A DNA stretch of 64,000 nucleotides from Streptomyces qinzhouensis (GTDB lineage: Bacteria > Actinomycetota > Actinomycetes > Streptomycetales > Streptomycetaceae): positions 1,302,001 through 1,366,000 of the forward strand of contig NZ_CP042266.1 in assembly GCF_007856155.1 (NCBI RefSeq), in the 5' to 3' direction. The first letter of the stretch is position 1, and the number at the start of each line of letters is the position of its first letter. Below the pieces are notes generated by a model. That model was not told where the DNA came from. It ran no database searches and worked only from the letters and a program-made list of their open reading frames with translations. A program made the translations under genes and the position numbers. Below, piece by piece: positions 33,662 to 42,970 of the stretch.

Positions 33662-34591
33662 ATGTCCGGCAATCCCGGCCCGGCGGACGGCATCGTGTTC
33701 CGCAATACCGATCTACCTGCGCTTTTTCATCACACGGATGCCGTGGCCATCACCCGCCAGCGCGAGGCGATCGGCTCCGTACGCCGCCAGCTGCTGCTGC
33801 TCGTGGTGGGCGCGGCGGCGGCCGCACTGCCCGTGTGGAAGCTTGGTGACACGATCCAACTGGCGGGCGCCGTCAGCGTATTGGCCTATGCCGGGGTGCT
33901 GGCGATCGGCGCCCGGGCGTCGCACAGCGGGGCGAAGTCGCACTGGCAGCTGAACCGGTCCGCCGCCGAGTACATCAAATCGATGTGCTGGCGATATTCC
34001 GTGCATGGAACACCTTTTGACGCGCGCTCCACCGACCCGGACGAATTATTTGCCCAGCGCATCGAAGAAGGACTCCGGGAGCTGTCCAAAGTGGGCTGGC
34101 AGGATCCCCGGCCGCACCGTCCCGAGGTGGCGGCGGGAGAACTCGTCACCCCCGCCATGCGGAGGCTGCGGGATCAGTCGTTCGGGCTGCGCCGGGAGAC
34201 TTATATCCGCGACCGGCTGATCGAACAGCGGAACTGGTACCACCGCAGCGCGGAGACCTCTCGCCGGGTGACCCTGGTGTGGTCGGGGACGCTCGGGGTG
34301 CTCACACTGCTGGCGCTCGCCCTCTCGCTGTTGCACACCTTCTCCGTCGCCGAGTCGGCCGACGCGCTGGGCACCCTCTCCGCCGCGGCGGCGGCCTGTC
34401 TGGCCTGGAGCGAGATCCGCCGCCGCCGGCCGCTGATCGCCGCGCACTCCCTGGTGGAGGAGGACCTCGCGGCGATGCACTCGGCGATGGAGACCTCGGT
34501 GACGGAGTCGCAGTGGCCGTCGGCGGTGTACGAGACGGAGCGCATCGTGTCTCCGCAGCACACGGACTGGCTGGTCCGTCACCGCAGTTGA
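33662..34591 (+). CDS. DUF4231/SLATT-like membrane protein
   Basis: This 309-residue protein has two pairs of membrane helices: LLLLVVGAAAAALPVWKLG with LAGAVSVLAYAGVLAIGA, and VTLVWSGTLGVLTLLALALSLL with LSAAAAACLAWSEI. Each pair is followed by a helical cytoplasmic segment. The RDRLIEQRNWYHRSAE segment before the second pair is typical of DUF4231/SLATT 2-TM effector domains, predicted (Burroughs and Aravind) to form membrane pores in nucleotide-signal conflict systems. ATG 33662 follows GGGGGAGG closely. It diverges from fxsA and converges on a SLOG gene. Confidence 0.8.
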   Translation: MSGNPGPADGIVFRNTDLPALFHHTDAVAITRQREAIGSVRRQLLLLVVGAAAAALPVWKLGDTIQLAGAVSVLAYAGVLAIGARASHSGAKSHWQLNRSAAEYIKSMCWRYSVHGTPFDARSTDPDELFAQRIEEGLRELSKVGWQDPRPHRPEVAAGELVTPAMRRLRDQSFGLRRETYIRDRLIEQRNWYHRSAETSRRVTLVWSGTLGVLTLLALALSLLHTFSVAESADALGTLSAAAAACLAWSEIRRRRPLIAAHSLVEEDLAAMHSAMETSVTESQWPSAVYETERIVSPQHTDWLVRHRS

Positions 34592-34619
34592 GCCCCGGCC
34601 GGGTTCGTCCGGGAGCCGG

Positions 34620-35141
34620 TCAGGGGCGCCGGAGACCGTCCTGCCAGATGACCGTGACGGGTTTCCCGAGGTCGCGGGCGTAGTGGACGATGTCGGCCGT
34701 CCCGCCGAGGCCCCGGGAGGGGCCGCCGTCCCAGACCGCCAGCAACCGGTCGCAGTTGTCGGCGATATAGGCACCGGCCGCGTAGTACGCCTCGTCGGTG
34801 GAGTGCCGGAAGCCGAGCCGCACCTCCCGGGCCGCCCGGCGCCGGTAGTGGCGGAGGCTGTCCAGCTCGCCGGCGGCGAAGCCGTTCTCGTAGTCCTCGC
34901 TGGGGATCACGGCGGTCAGCGCCGCGCCGCATTCCAGTGCGATGTCGGCGAACAGCTGGTCGGCGCCGATCGCCAGACTGGAGTACGCCTCCAGACCTTC
35001 CTCGCCGAGGCGGAAGGCGGCGAGCAGGCCCGCGCGGATATGCGCATGGCCTTCCGGGGGAATGATGCGGTGGCCGGTGATACCGATGCGCTTCACTGCC
35101 GTACGACCCCCGTATCCCGCGTCCTTCTTACGCTCCGACAT
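34620..35141 (-). CDS. SLOG-domain (Rossmann-like ligand sensor) protein
   Basis: This 173-residue protein has RIGITGHRIIPP, a YSSLAIGADQLFADIAL strand-helix unit, TAVIPSEDYENGF, and RLLAVWDGGPSRGLGGTADIVHYAR. GGTADIV matches the SLOG nucleotide-derived-ligand loop (the YspA/LOG-related superfamily). SLOG proteins often pair with SLATT membrane effectors as sensor and pore. The start is ATG 35141 with a poor ribosome-binding site; GTG 35096 (VKRIGITGHR) is an alternative. Its 3' end is 28 bp from that of the DUF4231 gene. Confidence 0.82.
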   Translation of the reverse strand: MSERKKDAGYGGRTAVKRIGITGHRIIPPEGHAHIRAGLLAAFRLGEEGLEAYSSLAIGADQLFADIALECGAALTAVIPSEDYENGFAAGELDSLRHYRRRAAREVRLGFRHSTDEAYYAAGAYIADNCDRLLAVWDGGPSRGLGGTADIVHYARDLGKPVTVIWQDGLRRP

Positions 35142-35310
35142 GGTCCCAGAACGCGGCCCGGCGTCGAGACCCCGTCCGTATGGAGGACGGGCGCGCCGGG
35201 TCGCGGGTTGACCGGCGGCCGGCGCCACGGCGCCCGGTGTGCGACCAGGCGCCCGCTGTCGGGGGTTTGGCCGTACGGGGCCGGGGTCGCGGGGGCGGGC
35301 GGTGCGCCCG

Positions 35311-36153
35311 TCAGCGGGTCAGTGCGCGCCGCTCCCCCGCCGTCACCGGCACCGGCAGGGTGTTGCCCGGTGGCGGGAACGGACAGATGAAGTGGTCGGC
35401 GAAGGCGCAGGGCGGGAGCAGGGCGCGGTTGAAGTCGACCGTGACCGTGCCGTCCGCCGCCGGGGGGCGGGGGCGGAGAAATCGGAACCGGTAGCTGCTG
35501 GGCTCGCCGCCGGTGCCGGTCGGGTCGGCGAACACGGCCCACAGGGAGCCGTCGTCCTCGACCGCCACCCGCAGGGTCCGCTCGGCGCCGTCGAGTTCGA
35601 AGACGATCTCGCCGTCGAGGCCGAGGCCCCGGTCCACGCCGTCCGCGTTCCGCACCCGCAGTCCGGTCCGCTCCGGATAGGGGACGTAGCGTCCGGGCAG
35701 CGCCCAGCGGGCGTCGTACGCCGTCGCCTCGATTCCGGCGAAGGCCCGCCGGGCGGGGGCGCCGGGGTCGAAGTCGCGTACCGCCCAGAGCCCTTCGCGG
35801 TGCAGCACCGGAAACCGGCGCTCCCCGTGGCCGGCCCGGGCTTCCCCGATGGGCCCGTGGTCGGCGGTGAGCCGTGCCTCCCCGGTGAACGGGGCGCCGT
35901 CGAGGGTCAGCCCGTCGCCGTCGGCCGCGGTGAGCCGTACGGCATCGCCCTCGGCGGTCCACCGCCCGGGAAGACCGGGGATCCGTCCGTCCGGATGGTC
36001 GTCCAGCCAGTGGGTGCCGGTGAGGGCGAGCGGTCCGTAGGCACCGGAGACGACCGCGGTGCGGCGTTCGTGCCAGAGCTGCCACTCCGCCGCCGCGCGG
36101 GCCTCGTCGGACGGACCGTCACCGGTCCCGGTGTGCTGTACGTGACCGGCCAT
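35311..36153 (-). CDS. DUF1684-family protein
   Basis: This 280-residue protein has DUF1684 marks: EWQLWHERR near the N-terminus, LTGTHWLDD, RFPVLHREGLWAVRDFD, YVPYPERTGLRVRN, and the very conserved end VDFNRALLPPCAFADHFICP. It has no signal peptide. The family is common in actinomycetes; its biochemical role is unknown to me. ATG 36153 is chosen over the longer frame because it precedes the first conserved block. Confidence 0.85.
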   Translation of the reverse strand: MAGHVQHTGTGDGPSDEARAAAEWQLWHERRTAVVSGAYGPLALTGTHWLDDHPDGRIPGLPGRWTAEGDAVRLTAADGDGLTLDGAPFTGEARLTADHGPIGEARAGHGERRFPVLHREGLWAVRDFDPGAPARRAFAGIEATAYDARWALPGRYVPYPERTGLRVRNADGVDRGLGLDGEIVFELDGAERTLRVAVEDDGSLWAVFADPTGTGGEPSSYRFRFLRPRPPAADGTVTVDFNRALLPPCAFADHFICPFPPPGNTLPVPVTAGERRALTR

Positions 36154-36263
36154 GCCCGTCACCTTGCCATGCGGGGGCGCGTCGGCACAGGACCGGGGCG
36201 TATCGCGCGCCCCGAGGCCGTTCTGCGCCTCCGCCCGGACGGCGAGGGGCCGGGCGGTCCTCG

Positions 36264-37559
36264 TCAGCCGTCGCAGGGGCAGCAGCAGCCGCATTCGCAG
36301 CAGTTGCAGAGCTCGCAGCAGTTTCCGTCGAGACCCTTGCGTCTTCTGCGGGACCAAGGGCCCTCCCAGCTCTCGCGGCAGCAGGGCTGACAGGTGCCGC
36401 AGACCAGGAGGGCGGCCCCACAGCCGCCGAGGAAGCTGCGGGGCCCGGGGCGGCCGCCGCCGGGGCCCGGGGCGCCGCCCGGTCCGGGTGGCGGGTCACC
36501 GTCCCCCCGTCCGCCGCCACCGTTTCCGGAGCCCGCACTCAGGCGCCCGCCGTACAGGCCTCCCCCACCGTCCGGACTCCCCCCGCCGTTTCCGGAGCCC
36601 GCACTCAGGCGCCCGCCGTACAGGCCTCCCCCACCGTCCGGGCTCCCGGTGCCCGGCCCGGAACCGGGCGCCGATATCCGTCCCTCGTGGCGGTGCGTAC
36701 AGGAGACGGTCCCGAAGGCCCGGTCCACCGCCACCGCCAGTTCATGGGCGAGCAGCACATGGACCAGCCGGTGGTCCGTGAACTCGGCGTCGCGCAGGGC
36801 GAGCCGTACCCCGTGCACGGCGTCGTCGGCGAGCCGGCGGGCCTCGGCGCGGGAGGTGCCGGTCGCGGTCAGCGGGTTCCAGGCGCCCGCCGCCGCGTCC
36901 GCCGCCTGGTCCTCCACGGCGTCCAGCAGATGCGCGAGACGGCCGAAGAGCTTCCCGGCCTCGGCCAGCGGCACGGTATTGCCCGGTCGTCCGGCGAGGA
37001 CGGCGGTGTGGGCGAAGGCGGCCGCGGTCGCCGTCTCGGTGGGCTCGACCACGGTGAGCAGGGAGGTCCCGGGCCCGGCCGAGGTCTCGAGACCGGCCTG
37101 CCGGTCGACGGCGTCGAGCAGGACGGCGGTGTCGAAGCCCAGTTCGGCGCCGGCGCGGGTACCGGCCCGGTCCCAGCCCGCGGCCACCCGGCGGGCGGCC
37201 CCGGCCAGCGGACGGCGGGCCAGCACCCCGTCCCGGTCGGTGACATGGTCGCGTACCTTCGCCGATGCCAGCACCAGCGAGACGGCGGCGGCCAGCTTCG
37301 CCCCCTCGCCCCCGGCCACCGGCGCGGTGCGCATACCGCGCAGCGGGCAGGGGCCCGCGGTACGGCGTGCGCCGGGCGCACGTTCTGACTGAGCCTCCGT
37401 CAGAACCGAGATGATCAACCCGTCGTAGTTGGTCACCACCCGGGCGAGCTGCCCGTGATCGGCGCGGAGCGCGAGACAGAGTCCGCACAGATGGGCCATC
37501 CACTCGGCTCTCAGTCCCTCGGTCAACCGATGGGCACAAGGCCTGACGATTCCGAACAA
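36264..37559 (-). CDS. DUF5685-family protein with cysteine-rich tail
   Basis: This 431-residue protein starts at TTG 37559 (GGGGGG 5 nt upstream), giving the family N-terminus MFGIVRPCAHRL. A helical core of about 290 residues carries spaced cysteines and histidines (CAHRL, HLCGLCLALRADHG, CPLRGM, CTHRHEG), a possible metal site. Two copies of a 22-residue Gly/Ser repeat follow, then a Pro/Gly stretch and a tail with about 18 Cys in the last 60 residues (CGTCQPCC; NCCELCNCCECGCC). The tail resembles metal-binding or acylated Cys clusters. It diverges from sflA. Function unknown. Confidence 0.8.
   Translation of the reverse strand: MFGIVRPCAHRLTEGLRAEWMAHLCGLCLALRADHGQLARVVTNYDGLIISVLTEAQSERAPGARRTAGPCPLRGMRTAPVAGGEGAKLAAAVSLVLASAKVRDHVTDRDGVLARRPLAGAARRVAAGWDRAGTRAGAELGFDTAVLLDAVDRQAGLETSAGPGTSLLTVVEPTETATAAAFAHTAVLAGRPGNTVPLAEAGKLFGRLAHLLDAVEDQAADAAAGAWNPLTATGTSRAEARRLADDAVHGVRLALRDAEFTDHRLVHVLLAHELAVAVDRAFGTVSCTHRHEGRISAPGSGPGTGSPDGGGGLYGGRLSAGSGNGGGSPDGGGGLYGGRLSAGSGNGGGGRGDGDPPPGPGGAPGPGGGRPGPRSFLGGCGAALLVCGTCQPCCRESWEGPWSRRRRKGLDGNCCELCNCCECGCCCPCDG
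36521..36647. repeat. 66-bp tandem duplication inside the DUF5685 gene
   Basis: Copy one is 36521-36586 and copy two starts at 36587; the first 55 bp are identical and similarity continues to 36647. The unit is in frame (22 residues, Gly/Ser-rich with LYGGRLSAGSGN). The near-perfect identity suggests recent slippage. Confidence 0.85.
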
Positions 37560-37865
37560 AACATCCCCCCGTGCAAGCCGTTCAGCGGCGATTGTCATAC
37601 CGACCGGGCATGGTAACCACACGCTTGTACGACACCGGGCGGTTCCCGGCGTCACCCATCCGGCTCGACTTTCATATTTTGAGCAGATCATGCGCCTTAT
37701 TCGGGAAGGAACCTGACGAACCGCCACAAGTTCTGCACCAGTACCGTCACGAATCCCCTGCGCCGCGGCAATCCACGTGGCACCCGGTCCGCATGATGGA
37801 CGACCATAGGGGCAGGGACGACAACAGACCGCCGAGACGGCGGACCACGGAGAAAGGAGGCGTCG
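37560..37865. promoter_or_regulatory. Divergent intergenic region of the DUF5685 gene and sflA
   Basis: These 306 bp hold no supportable gene. The middle (37600-37760) is less GC-rich than average and probably carries both promoters. A near-consensus ribosome-binding site AAAGGAGG lies at the right edge for sflA. Confidence 0.45.
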
Positions 37866-38315
37866 ATGGGATCTGTTCGCAAGGCGAGCGCCTGGCTGGG
37901 CCTCGTCGAGGACAACGACGACCGCTACTACGCCGACGGCTACGACGGCGAGTACGCCGAGAGCGCCGAGCCCGGCGAGGTCTGGGCCACCGACCCGCGG
38001 GTCAGAGTCGCCTCCGAATCCGTTGCCCAGGAGGACGGCCGCCGGATCGCGACCGTCTCCCCCACCTGCTTCCGGGACGCCCGGGGCATCGGTGAGCTGT
38101 TCCGTGACGGTGTGCCCGTGATCATCAATCTGACGTCGCTGGAGCCCGCCGACGCCAAGCGGGTGGTGGATTTCGCCGCCGGGCTGACGTTCGGGCTGCG
38201 CGGTTCCATCGACCGGGTCGCGACCCGGGTCTTCCTGCTCAGCCCCGCGGACACCCGCGTCGTCAACGGCGAGGGACCGGGCCGCGCCCAGGACGGTTTC
38301 TTCAACCAGAGCTGA
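37866..38315 (+). CDS. sflA: SepF-like cell-division protein (SflA-type paralogue)
   Basis: This 149-residue protein has the SepF layout: an N-terminal amphipathic [13 protein letters not shown] for membrane binding, an acidic Tyr/Asp-rich linker, and a C-terminal SepF domain (about 60-140) with [34 protein letters not shown]. SepF tethers FtsZ to the membrane. Streptomyces has SepF in the division cluster and two paralogues, SflA and SflB. This copy is outside any dcw cluster, so it is a paralogue; the SflA name is from remembered gene order. The ribosome-binding site AAAGGAGG is nearly ideal. Confidence 0.85.
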   Translation: MGSVRKASAWLGLVEDNDDRYYADGYDGEYAESAEPGEVWATDPRVRVASESVAQEDGRRIATVSPTCFRDARGIGELFRDGVPVIINLTSLEPADAKRVVDFAAGLTFGLRGSIDRVATRVFLLSPADTRVVNGEGPGRAQDGFFNQS

Positions 38316-38350
38316 GCGGGTGCGGCGCGCCACCGGTCCGCCGCACCCGC
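38316..38350. terminator. Bidirectional hairpin after sflA
   Basis: GCGGGTGCGGCG (38316-38327) pairs perfectly over 12 bp with 38339-38350 around an 11-nt loop. It starts at the base after the sflA stop and lies before the convergent acyl-CoA dehydrogenase gene. Confidence 0.7.
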
Positions 38351-38419
38351 CGGGTCGACAGCGTCACTCTCCGCCGGTCCCCCGCCCCTCCCGCCCCCGG
38401 CGCTCCGCTCCCTTCCCCG

Positions 38420-39610
38420 TCACCGGAAGGCGTCCTGTCCGGTCAGCGCCTTGCCCAGGACGAGCTGGTGCATTTCCACCGTGCCCTCGTAGGTGAGTAC
38501 GGACTCCAGATTGGTCGCGTGCCGCATCACCGGGTACTCCAGCGAGATGCCGTTCGCGCCGAGAATCGTGCGCGCGGTGCGGCAGATCTCGATGGCCTCG
38601 CGGACGTTGTTGAGCTTCCCGAAGCTGACCTGCTCGGGACGGAGCCGGCCCGCGTCCATCCGGCGCCCCAGATGGTGGGCAAGCAGAATCCCCTTGTGCA
38701 GTTCCACGGCCATATCGGCGAGCTTGGCCTGGGTGAGCTGGAAGCCGCCGATGGGCCGGCCGAACTGCTCCCGGGTACGGGAGTACGCGAGCGCGGCGGC
38801 GAAACTGGACCGCGCCGCGCCCATGGCCCCCCAGACGATGCCGTAGCGGGCATGGTTGAGACAGCTCAGCGGTGCGCGCAGCCCGTCCGCCCCGGGCAGG
38901 ACGGCGTCGGCGGGCAGTCTCACCCCGTCGAGCACCAGCTCACTGGTGACACTGGCCCGCAGCGACCACTTGCGGCGGATCTCCGGGGCGCTGAAACCCG
39001 GTGTCCCGGCCGGTACGAGGAAGCCCCGGATCCCTTCGTCCGTACCCGCCCAGACGACGGCGACCCCCGCGACGGAGCCGTTGGTGATCCACATCTTGCG
39101 TCCGTCGAGCACCCAGTCGGAGCCGTCCCGCCGGGCCCGGGTGCGCATCCCGGCCGGGTCGGAGCCCTGGTCGGGTTCGGTGAGCCCGAAGCAGCCGATG
39201 ATCTCGCCGGCCGCCATTCCGGGCAGCCAGCGCTCCCGCTGCTCCTCGGAGCCGTAGCGGTGGATCGCGTACATCGCGAGCGACCCCTGGACGGAGACGA
39301 GGGAGCGGATACCGGAGTCGGCGGCCTCCAGTTCGAGGCAGGCCAGTCCGTACTGCACGGCGCTCGCGCCCGTACAGCCGTAGCCGGTGAGCGTCATGCC
39401 GAGGGCGCCGATCGACCCCAGTTCCCGGGCCAGTCCGTGGATGTCGGGCAGCCGGCCCTGCTCGTACCATTCGGCGATCCCCGGCAGGATCCGGGCGGCG
39501 GCCCAGTCCCGCATGGTGTCGCGGACGCCCAGTTCGTCGGGGGCGAGCAGTTCGTCGAGGCCCAGGGGGTCGTCCGGGTCGAAGGGCGGGGGTTTGGCGG
39601 GCACGGTCAT
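38420..39610 (-). CDS. Glutaryl-CoA dehydrogenase-like acyl-CoA dehydrogenase
   Basis: This 396-residue flavoenzyme has acyl-CoA dehydrogenase signatures: GCFGLTEPDQGSDPAGM (near 140), WITNGSVAGVAVVWA, and SRTREQFGRPIGGFQLTQAKLADM (near 290). The C-terminal segment ISLEYPVMRHATNLESVLTYEGT, with catalytic Glu in TYEGT, resembles glutaryl-CoA dehydrogenase more than straight-chain enzymes. GCDH oxidises and decarboxylates glutaryl-CoA in lysine or tryptophan catabolism. ATG 39610 has GGAGG 8 nt upstream. No electron-transfer flavoprotein gene is nearby. Confidence 0.88.
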   Translation of the reverse strand: MTVPAKPPPFDPDDPLGLDELLAPDELGVRDTMRDWAAARILPGIAEWYEQGRLPDIHGLARELGSIGALGMTLTGYGCTGASAVQYGLACLELEAADSGIRSLVSVQGSLAMYAIHRYGSEEQRERWLPGMAAGEIIGCFGLTEPDQGSDPAGMRTRARRDGSDWVLDGRKMWITNGSVAGVAVVWAGTDEGIRGFLVPAGTPGFSAPEIRRKWSLRASVTSELVLDGVRLPADAVLPGADGLRAPLSCLNHARYGIVWGAMGAARSSFAAALAYSRTREQFGRPIGGFQLTQAKLADMAVELHKGILLAHHLGRRMDAGRLRPEQVSFGKLNNVREAIEICRTARTILGANGISLEYPVMRHATNLESVLTYEGTVEMHQLVLGKALTGQDAFR

Positions 39611-39725
39611 GGCGGCAACCTCCGGGCGCTCGTCGGCGGCGGCGCCCGGGGCGGGCTGCCGCCGCACCGAAAACTAGCAGCGATAGCCCACGGGGGTGCG
39701 GCAATCGGGTCCCGGGAGAACCGGC

Positions 39726-41384
39726 TCAGCTCCGGTGCGCGACCTCGCGGCCCGGGCCGCGGCTCGGCGGCACGGACGCCGCGCGGTTCCGCCGGACGGA
39801 CTCGGCGCCCTCGCCGGGTTCGCGGACCGGCTTCGGGCAGGCGGGGGCCTCGGTGTCCATGGTTCTCGGCAGTCTGAGCGCCGCCAGCGCGCCGATCAAC
39901 AGCAGTGCCGCGCTGACCAGGAGCGTGGCATGCAGTCCGCGGACGAAGGAGTCCCGGGCGGTGGCCCGCAGCAGCTCCCCGGCGGCACCGCCGAGCCGGT
40001 CGGCCACCTGCTGGGCCTCCCCCAGGGAGTGCGCCGCGTCCTCGGCGGCGGACCGGGGCACTCCGGGGAGGGCGCCGAAGCCGGGGGCGTACGCGGCGTT
40101 CATCACGCTGCCCAGCAGGGCGATGCCCATCCCGGCGCCGAGCTGGTACGAGGTCTCCCCGATGGCGGCCGCGCCGCCCGCGTGCTCCTGGGGCGCCTCG
40201 CTGAGCATCGACTCGTACGCGGCGAAGAGCGTCGTCTGCAGCCCGAAGCCGAGCAGCACAAAGCCGACGGTGAGCAGAACGGGCCGGTCGTGCTCGCCCA
40301 TCAGCGTCAGCAGCAGCACCGCGCCGGCGGTCAGCACGAAACCGCCGCCCGCCATCCGCCGCGGGCCGATCCGCCGCAGGGTGTACGAGCCGGTGGCGCC
40401 CGCCGCCATGGCCGCGAAGGTCAGCGGCAGCAGCCGCAGCCCGGTCTCCAGGGGGCTCAGCCCGAGCACGAGCTGGAGGTACTGGACGGCGATCAGTTCG
40501 AGGCCGACCAGGGCCAGCATGCACAGCACGATGCAGCCCACGGAGGTGGAGAAGGCGGGCGCGGCGAACATCCGGACGTCGATCAGCGGATGGCGGAGGC
40601 GTCGCTGCCGCCGGGTGAAGAGCGCCAGCAGTGCGGCACCGGCCAGCAGCGGGAGGACGGTGGCGGGGTCGAAGGGGTCGTGGCCGACCCCGAGCCGCTT
40701 CACCCCGAGGACCAGGGCGAGCACTCCGCCCGCGGCCATCAGCGCGCCCAGAACGTCCCAGGGCCCGTCGAGGTCGCCCCGGGACTCCGGCAGCAGCCGG
40801 GCGCCCAGCGGCAGGATCAGCGCCATCAGCGGGATGTTGATCAGGAAGACCGAACCCCACCAGAAGTGTTCGATCAGAAGGCCGCCGAGGACCGGACCGG
40901 CCGCCGCGCCCACGGCGGCGACCGCGGTCCAGATGCCGATGGCGGTGGCCCGCTCGCGCCGGTCGGGGAAGACGGACCGCAGGACGGAGAGCGTGGCCGG
41001 CATGATCATCGCGCCGCCGACGCCCAGCAGGACCCGGGCCCCGATCAGCATTTCGGGGGTGTCGGCGTAGGCGGCGAGCGCGGAGGCCACGCCGAAGATC
41101 CCATAGCCGATGAGCAGCACCCGCCGCCGTCCGACCCGGTCGCCGAGGGTGCCGAAGAGGATCAGGAGCGCGGCGCAGACCAGCGGATAGGCGTCGACGA
41201 TCCAGAGGAGTTCGACACCGGTGGGGCGCAGATCCTCGGTGACGGCCGGGACCGCGACATGGAGCACGGTCGCGTCCACGGCGACCAGCAGCAGGCTGAC
41301 GCAGAGGACGAGAAGAACGACCCAGCGGTTGGCCCCGCCGTCCGCGGTGCGCATCCGCGCCATGGCACCGGTCGTCCCTGCCAT
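39726..41384 (-). CDS. MFS transporter, DHA2 (14-TMS) drug-exporter type
   Basis: This 552-residue protein has about 14 helices. Motif A is GTLGDRVGRRRVLLIG (near residue 75), motif B/C-like segments include GARVLLGVGGAMIMPATLSV, and ERATAIGIWTAVAAVGAAAGPVLGGLL is the antiporter motif. This places it with EmrB/QacA-type proton-driven multidrug exporters. The C-terminal 50 residues are charged and probably cytoplasmic. ATG 41384 has GGAGG. No regulator is adjacent, so the substrate is unknown. Confidence 0.92.
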   Translation of the reverse strand: MAGTTGAMARMRTADGGANRWVVLLVLCVSLLLVAVDATVLHVAVPAVTEDLRPTGVELLWIVDAYPLVCAALLILFGTLGDRVGRRRVLLIGYGIFGVASALAAYADTPEMLIGARVLLGVGGAMIMPATLSVLRSVFPDRRERATAIGIWTAVAAVGAAAGPVLGGLLIEHFWWGSVFLINIPLMALILPLGARLLPESRGDLDGPWDVLGALMAAGGVLALVLGVKRLGVGHDPFDPATVLPLLAGAALLALFTRRQRRLRHPLIDVRMFAAPAFSTSVGCIVLCMLALVGLELIAVQYLQLVLGLSPLETGLRLLPLTFAAMAAGATGSYTLRRIGPRRMAGGGFVLTAGAVLLLTLMGEHDRPVLLTVGFVLLGFGLQTTLFAAYESMLSEAPQEHAGGAAAIGETSYQLGAGMGIALLGSVMNAAYAPGFGALPGVPRSAAEDAAHSLGEAQQVADRLGGAAGELLRATARDSFVRGLHATLLVSAALLLIGALAALRLPRTMDTEAPACPKPVREPGEGAESVRRNRAASVPPSRGPGREVAHRS

Positions 41385-41855
41385 GCCTGCTACCTCCAGT
41401 GATTCGCTCGCACCCGGCGGGCCCGGCCGTAGGGGAAGACGGGGACGATCCCAGCGGCGTTCCGGCATCGGCGTACGAGTGAGCCGCAAGCGTACGCGAG
41501 TTCAGGCCACCGACGAGTGGTCCGGCGCACAACCGGGCGCACACCGGGGTGTGGCGTACGCCACCCTCGCCCGTGGTTCCCGTATGAGAAAAAATTCATA
41601 CGGCCATGCGATGAACGCAATTGGGGAGCGGCGGGTATCGAAAGGGCTTTCCGGCCGCCCGGGGCCCGGTCGAAACCCGGCCGGTCCGGCGGGCAAACGG
41701 CGGACGGCTCCCGGGCATTACGCGACGGCTGTTCCGGGATTTCCCGAATGAGCCGTCTTAAATTCGGCGTCAGGAGACATAGTCCACATCACATGGTCAT
41801 CACGAACCCGCCGGATCGGCCGGGTCGCACACTCACTCCCTGTAACGTCGATAGG
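41385..41855. other. Intergenic region between MFS and PAP2 genes
   Basis: The 471 bp hold divergent promoters. No gene is convincing; an ATG at 41793 extends the PAP2 frame but has its GGAG 16 nt away. Local AT-rich patches (41575-41620 and 41755-41800) suggest promoter elements. Confidence 0.4.
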
Positions 41856-42845
41856 GTGCGTACCGACATCTTCGCCCGACTGGACCGGGAGCCGGAACCA
41901 CCGAAGATAGAGATCCCGCGGATGAGCCGCACCCGTCTCGCCCTCTTCGGCGGAACGGCTGCCTTCTACACGGCCATCGTCGTGGCCGTGCTGGTGCCCT
42001 CCTGGCTGGTGATCATCGACTGGAAGGTCATGCTCTTCCGGCCCTACCAGCAGTGGCCCGAGTTGCATGCCTTCCTCGACTACTTCGTCGTCCTCGGCCA
42101 GCGCGGCCCCACGGCGGTCATGGTCGCCGCCTGGCTCGGCTGGCGCTCCTGGCGCATGCACACCCTGCGGCCGATGCTGGTGCTCGGCGCCGCGCTGCTG
42201 CTGCTCAATGTGACCGTCGGCTCGGTCAAGCTGGGCCTGGGCCGGCTCGGCCCCCACTACGCGACGCAGATCGGCTCGACCGAGATGTTCGCGGGCGGGG
42301 ATATATTTCCGTCCGGCCACACCGCGAACGCGGTGGTGACCTGGGGCATCCTCGCCTATATGGCGACCACTCCGCGGACCCGCCGCAATCTGTCGGCGCT
42401 GTCGGCGACGGTCTCCCTGGGCGTCGGTCTCACCACGGTCTATCTCGGCACGCACTGGCTGAGCGATGTCCTCCTCGGCTGGGCGGCCGGACTGCTGGTC
42501 CTGCTGGCCCTGCCGTGGTGCGAACCGCTGATCGCCCGGGCGGAGGCCCGGATCCTCGATCTGCGCGACCACTGGCGGACCCGCCGTCTGCCGCTGCCGT
42601 CGCTGCCGGTGGCCGCGGGCGGTCCCCGTCCGGGCCACTCCGTGCGGAACCCGGCCCCGGGCCATGGGGTGCCCGTCGCGAAGCGCTCCCACGGTTCCCG
42701 GCCGTCCGTGGTCGGCCTGGGCGCCTCACTGCCCGGGCCGTCCTCCCGGGCGCATCCGCCGAAGCCCGCGGGGCCGTCCGACGGCGTACCCGCTCCGGCC
42801 CGGCGGTCGGGGCGGGAAGCGGTCACGCCGTCGCGCGGCGGCTAA
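41856..42845 (+). CDS. PAP2-family membrane phosphatase
   Basis: This 329-residue protein has about five membrane helices and the three PAP2 motifs: KLGLGRLGP, PSGHTANAVVTW, and TTVYLGTHWLSDVLLG with the catalytic His. PAP2 enzymes remove phosphate from lipid phosphates such as undecaprenyl pyrophosphate or phosphatidate on the outer membrane face. The last 90 residues are Pro/Arg/Ser-rich and disordered. I chose GTG 41856 (RTDIFARLD); there is almost no leader, so it may be leaderless. Confidence 0.88.
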   Translation: MRTDIFARLDREPEPPKIEIPRMSRTRLALFGGTAAFYTAIVVAVLVPSWLVIIDWKVMLFRPYQQWPELHAFLDYFVVLGQRGPTAVMVAAWLGWRSWRMHTLRPMLVLGAALLLLNVTVGSVKLGLGRLGPHYATQIGSTEMFAGGDIFPSGHTANAVVTWGILAYMATTPRTRRNLSALSATVSLGVGLTTVYLGTHWLSDVLLGWAAGLLVLLALPWCEPLIARAEARILDLRDHWRTRRLPLPSLPVAAGGPRPGHSVRNPAPGHGVPVAKRSHGSRPSVVGLGASLPGPSSRAHPPKPAGPSDGVPAPARRSGREAVTPSRGG

Positions 42846-42970
42846 GGGCTGTCCCGTAGGGAGTTTCTTTCGGATCCGGCCGGAAGCGGAACCAACCGGG
42901 GGCGGGTCCCCGGCCCGAGCGGCCGGGGGCTCGCCCCTTTCTCCGCCGCGGCCGGCCGGGGTATGTCCGC

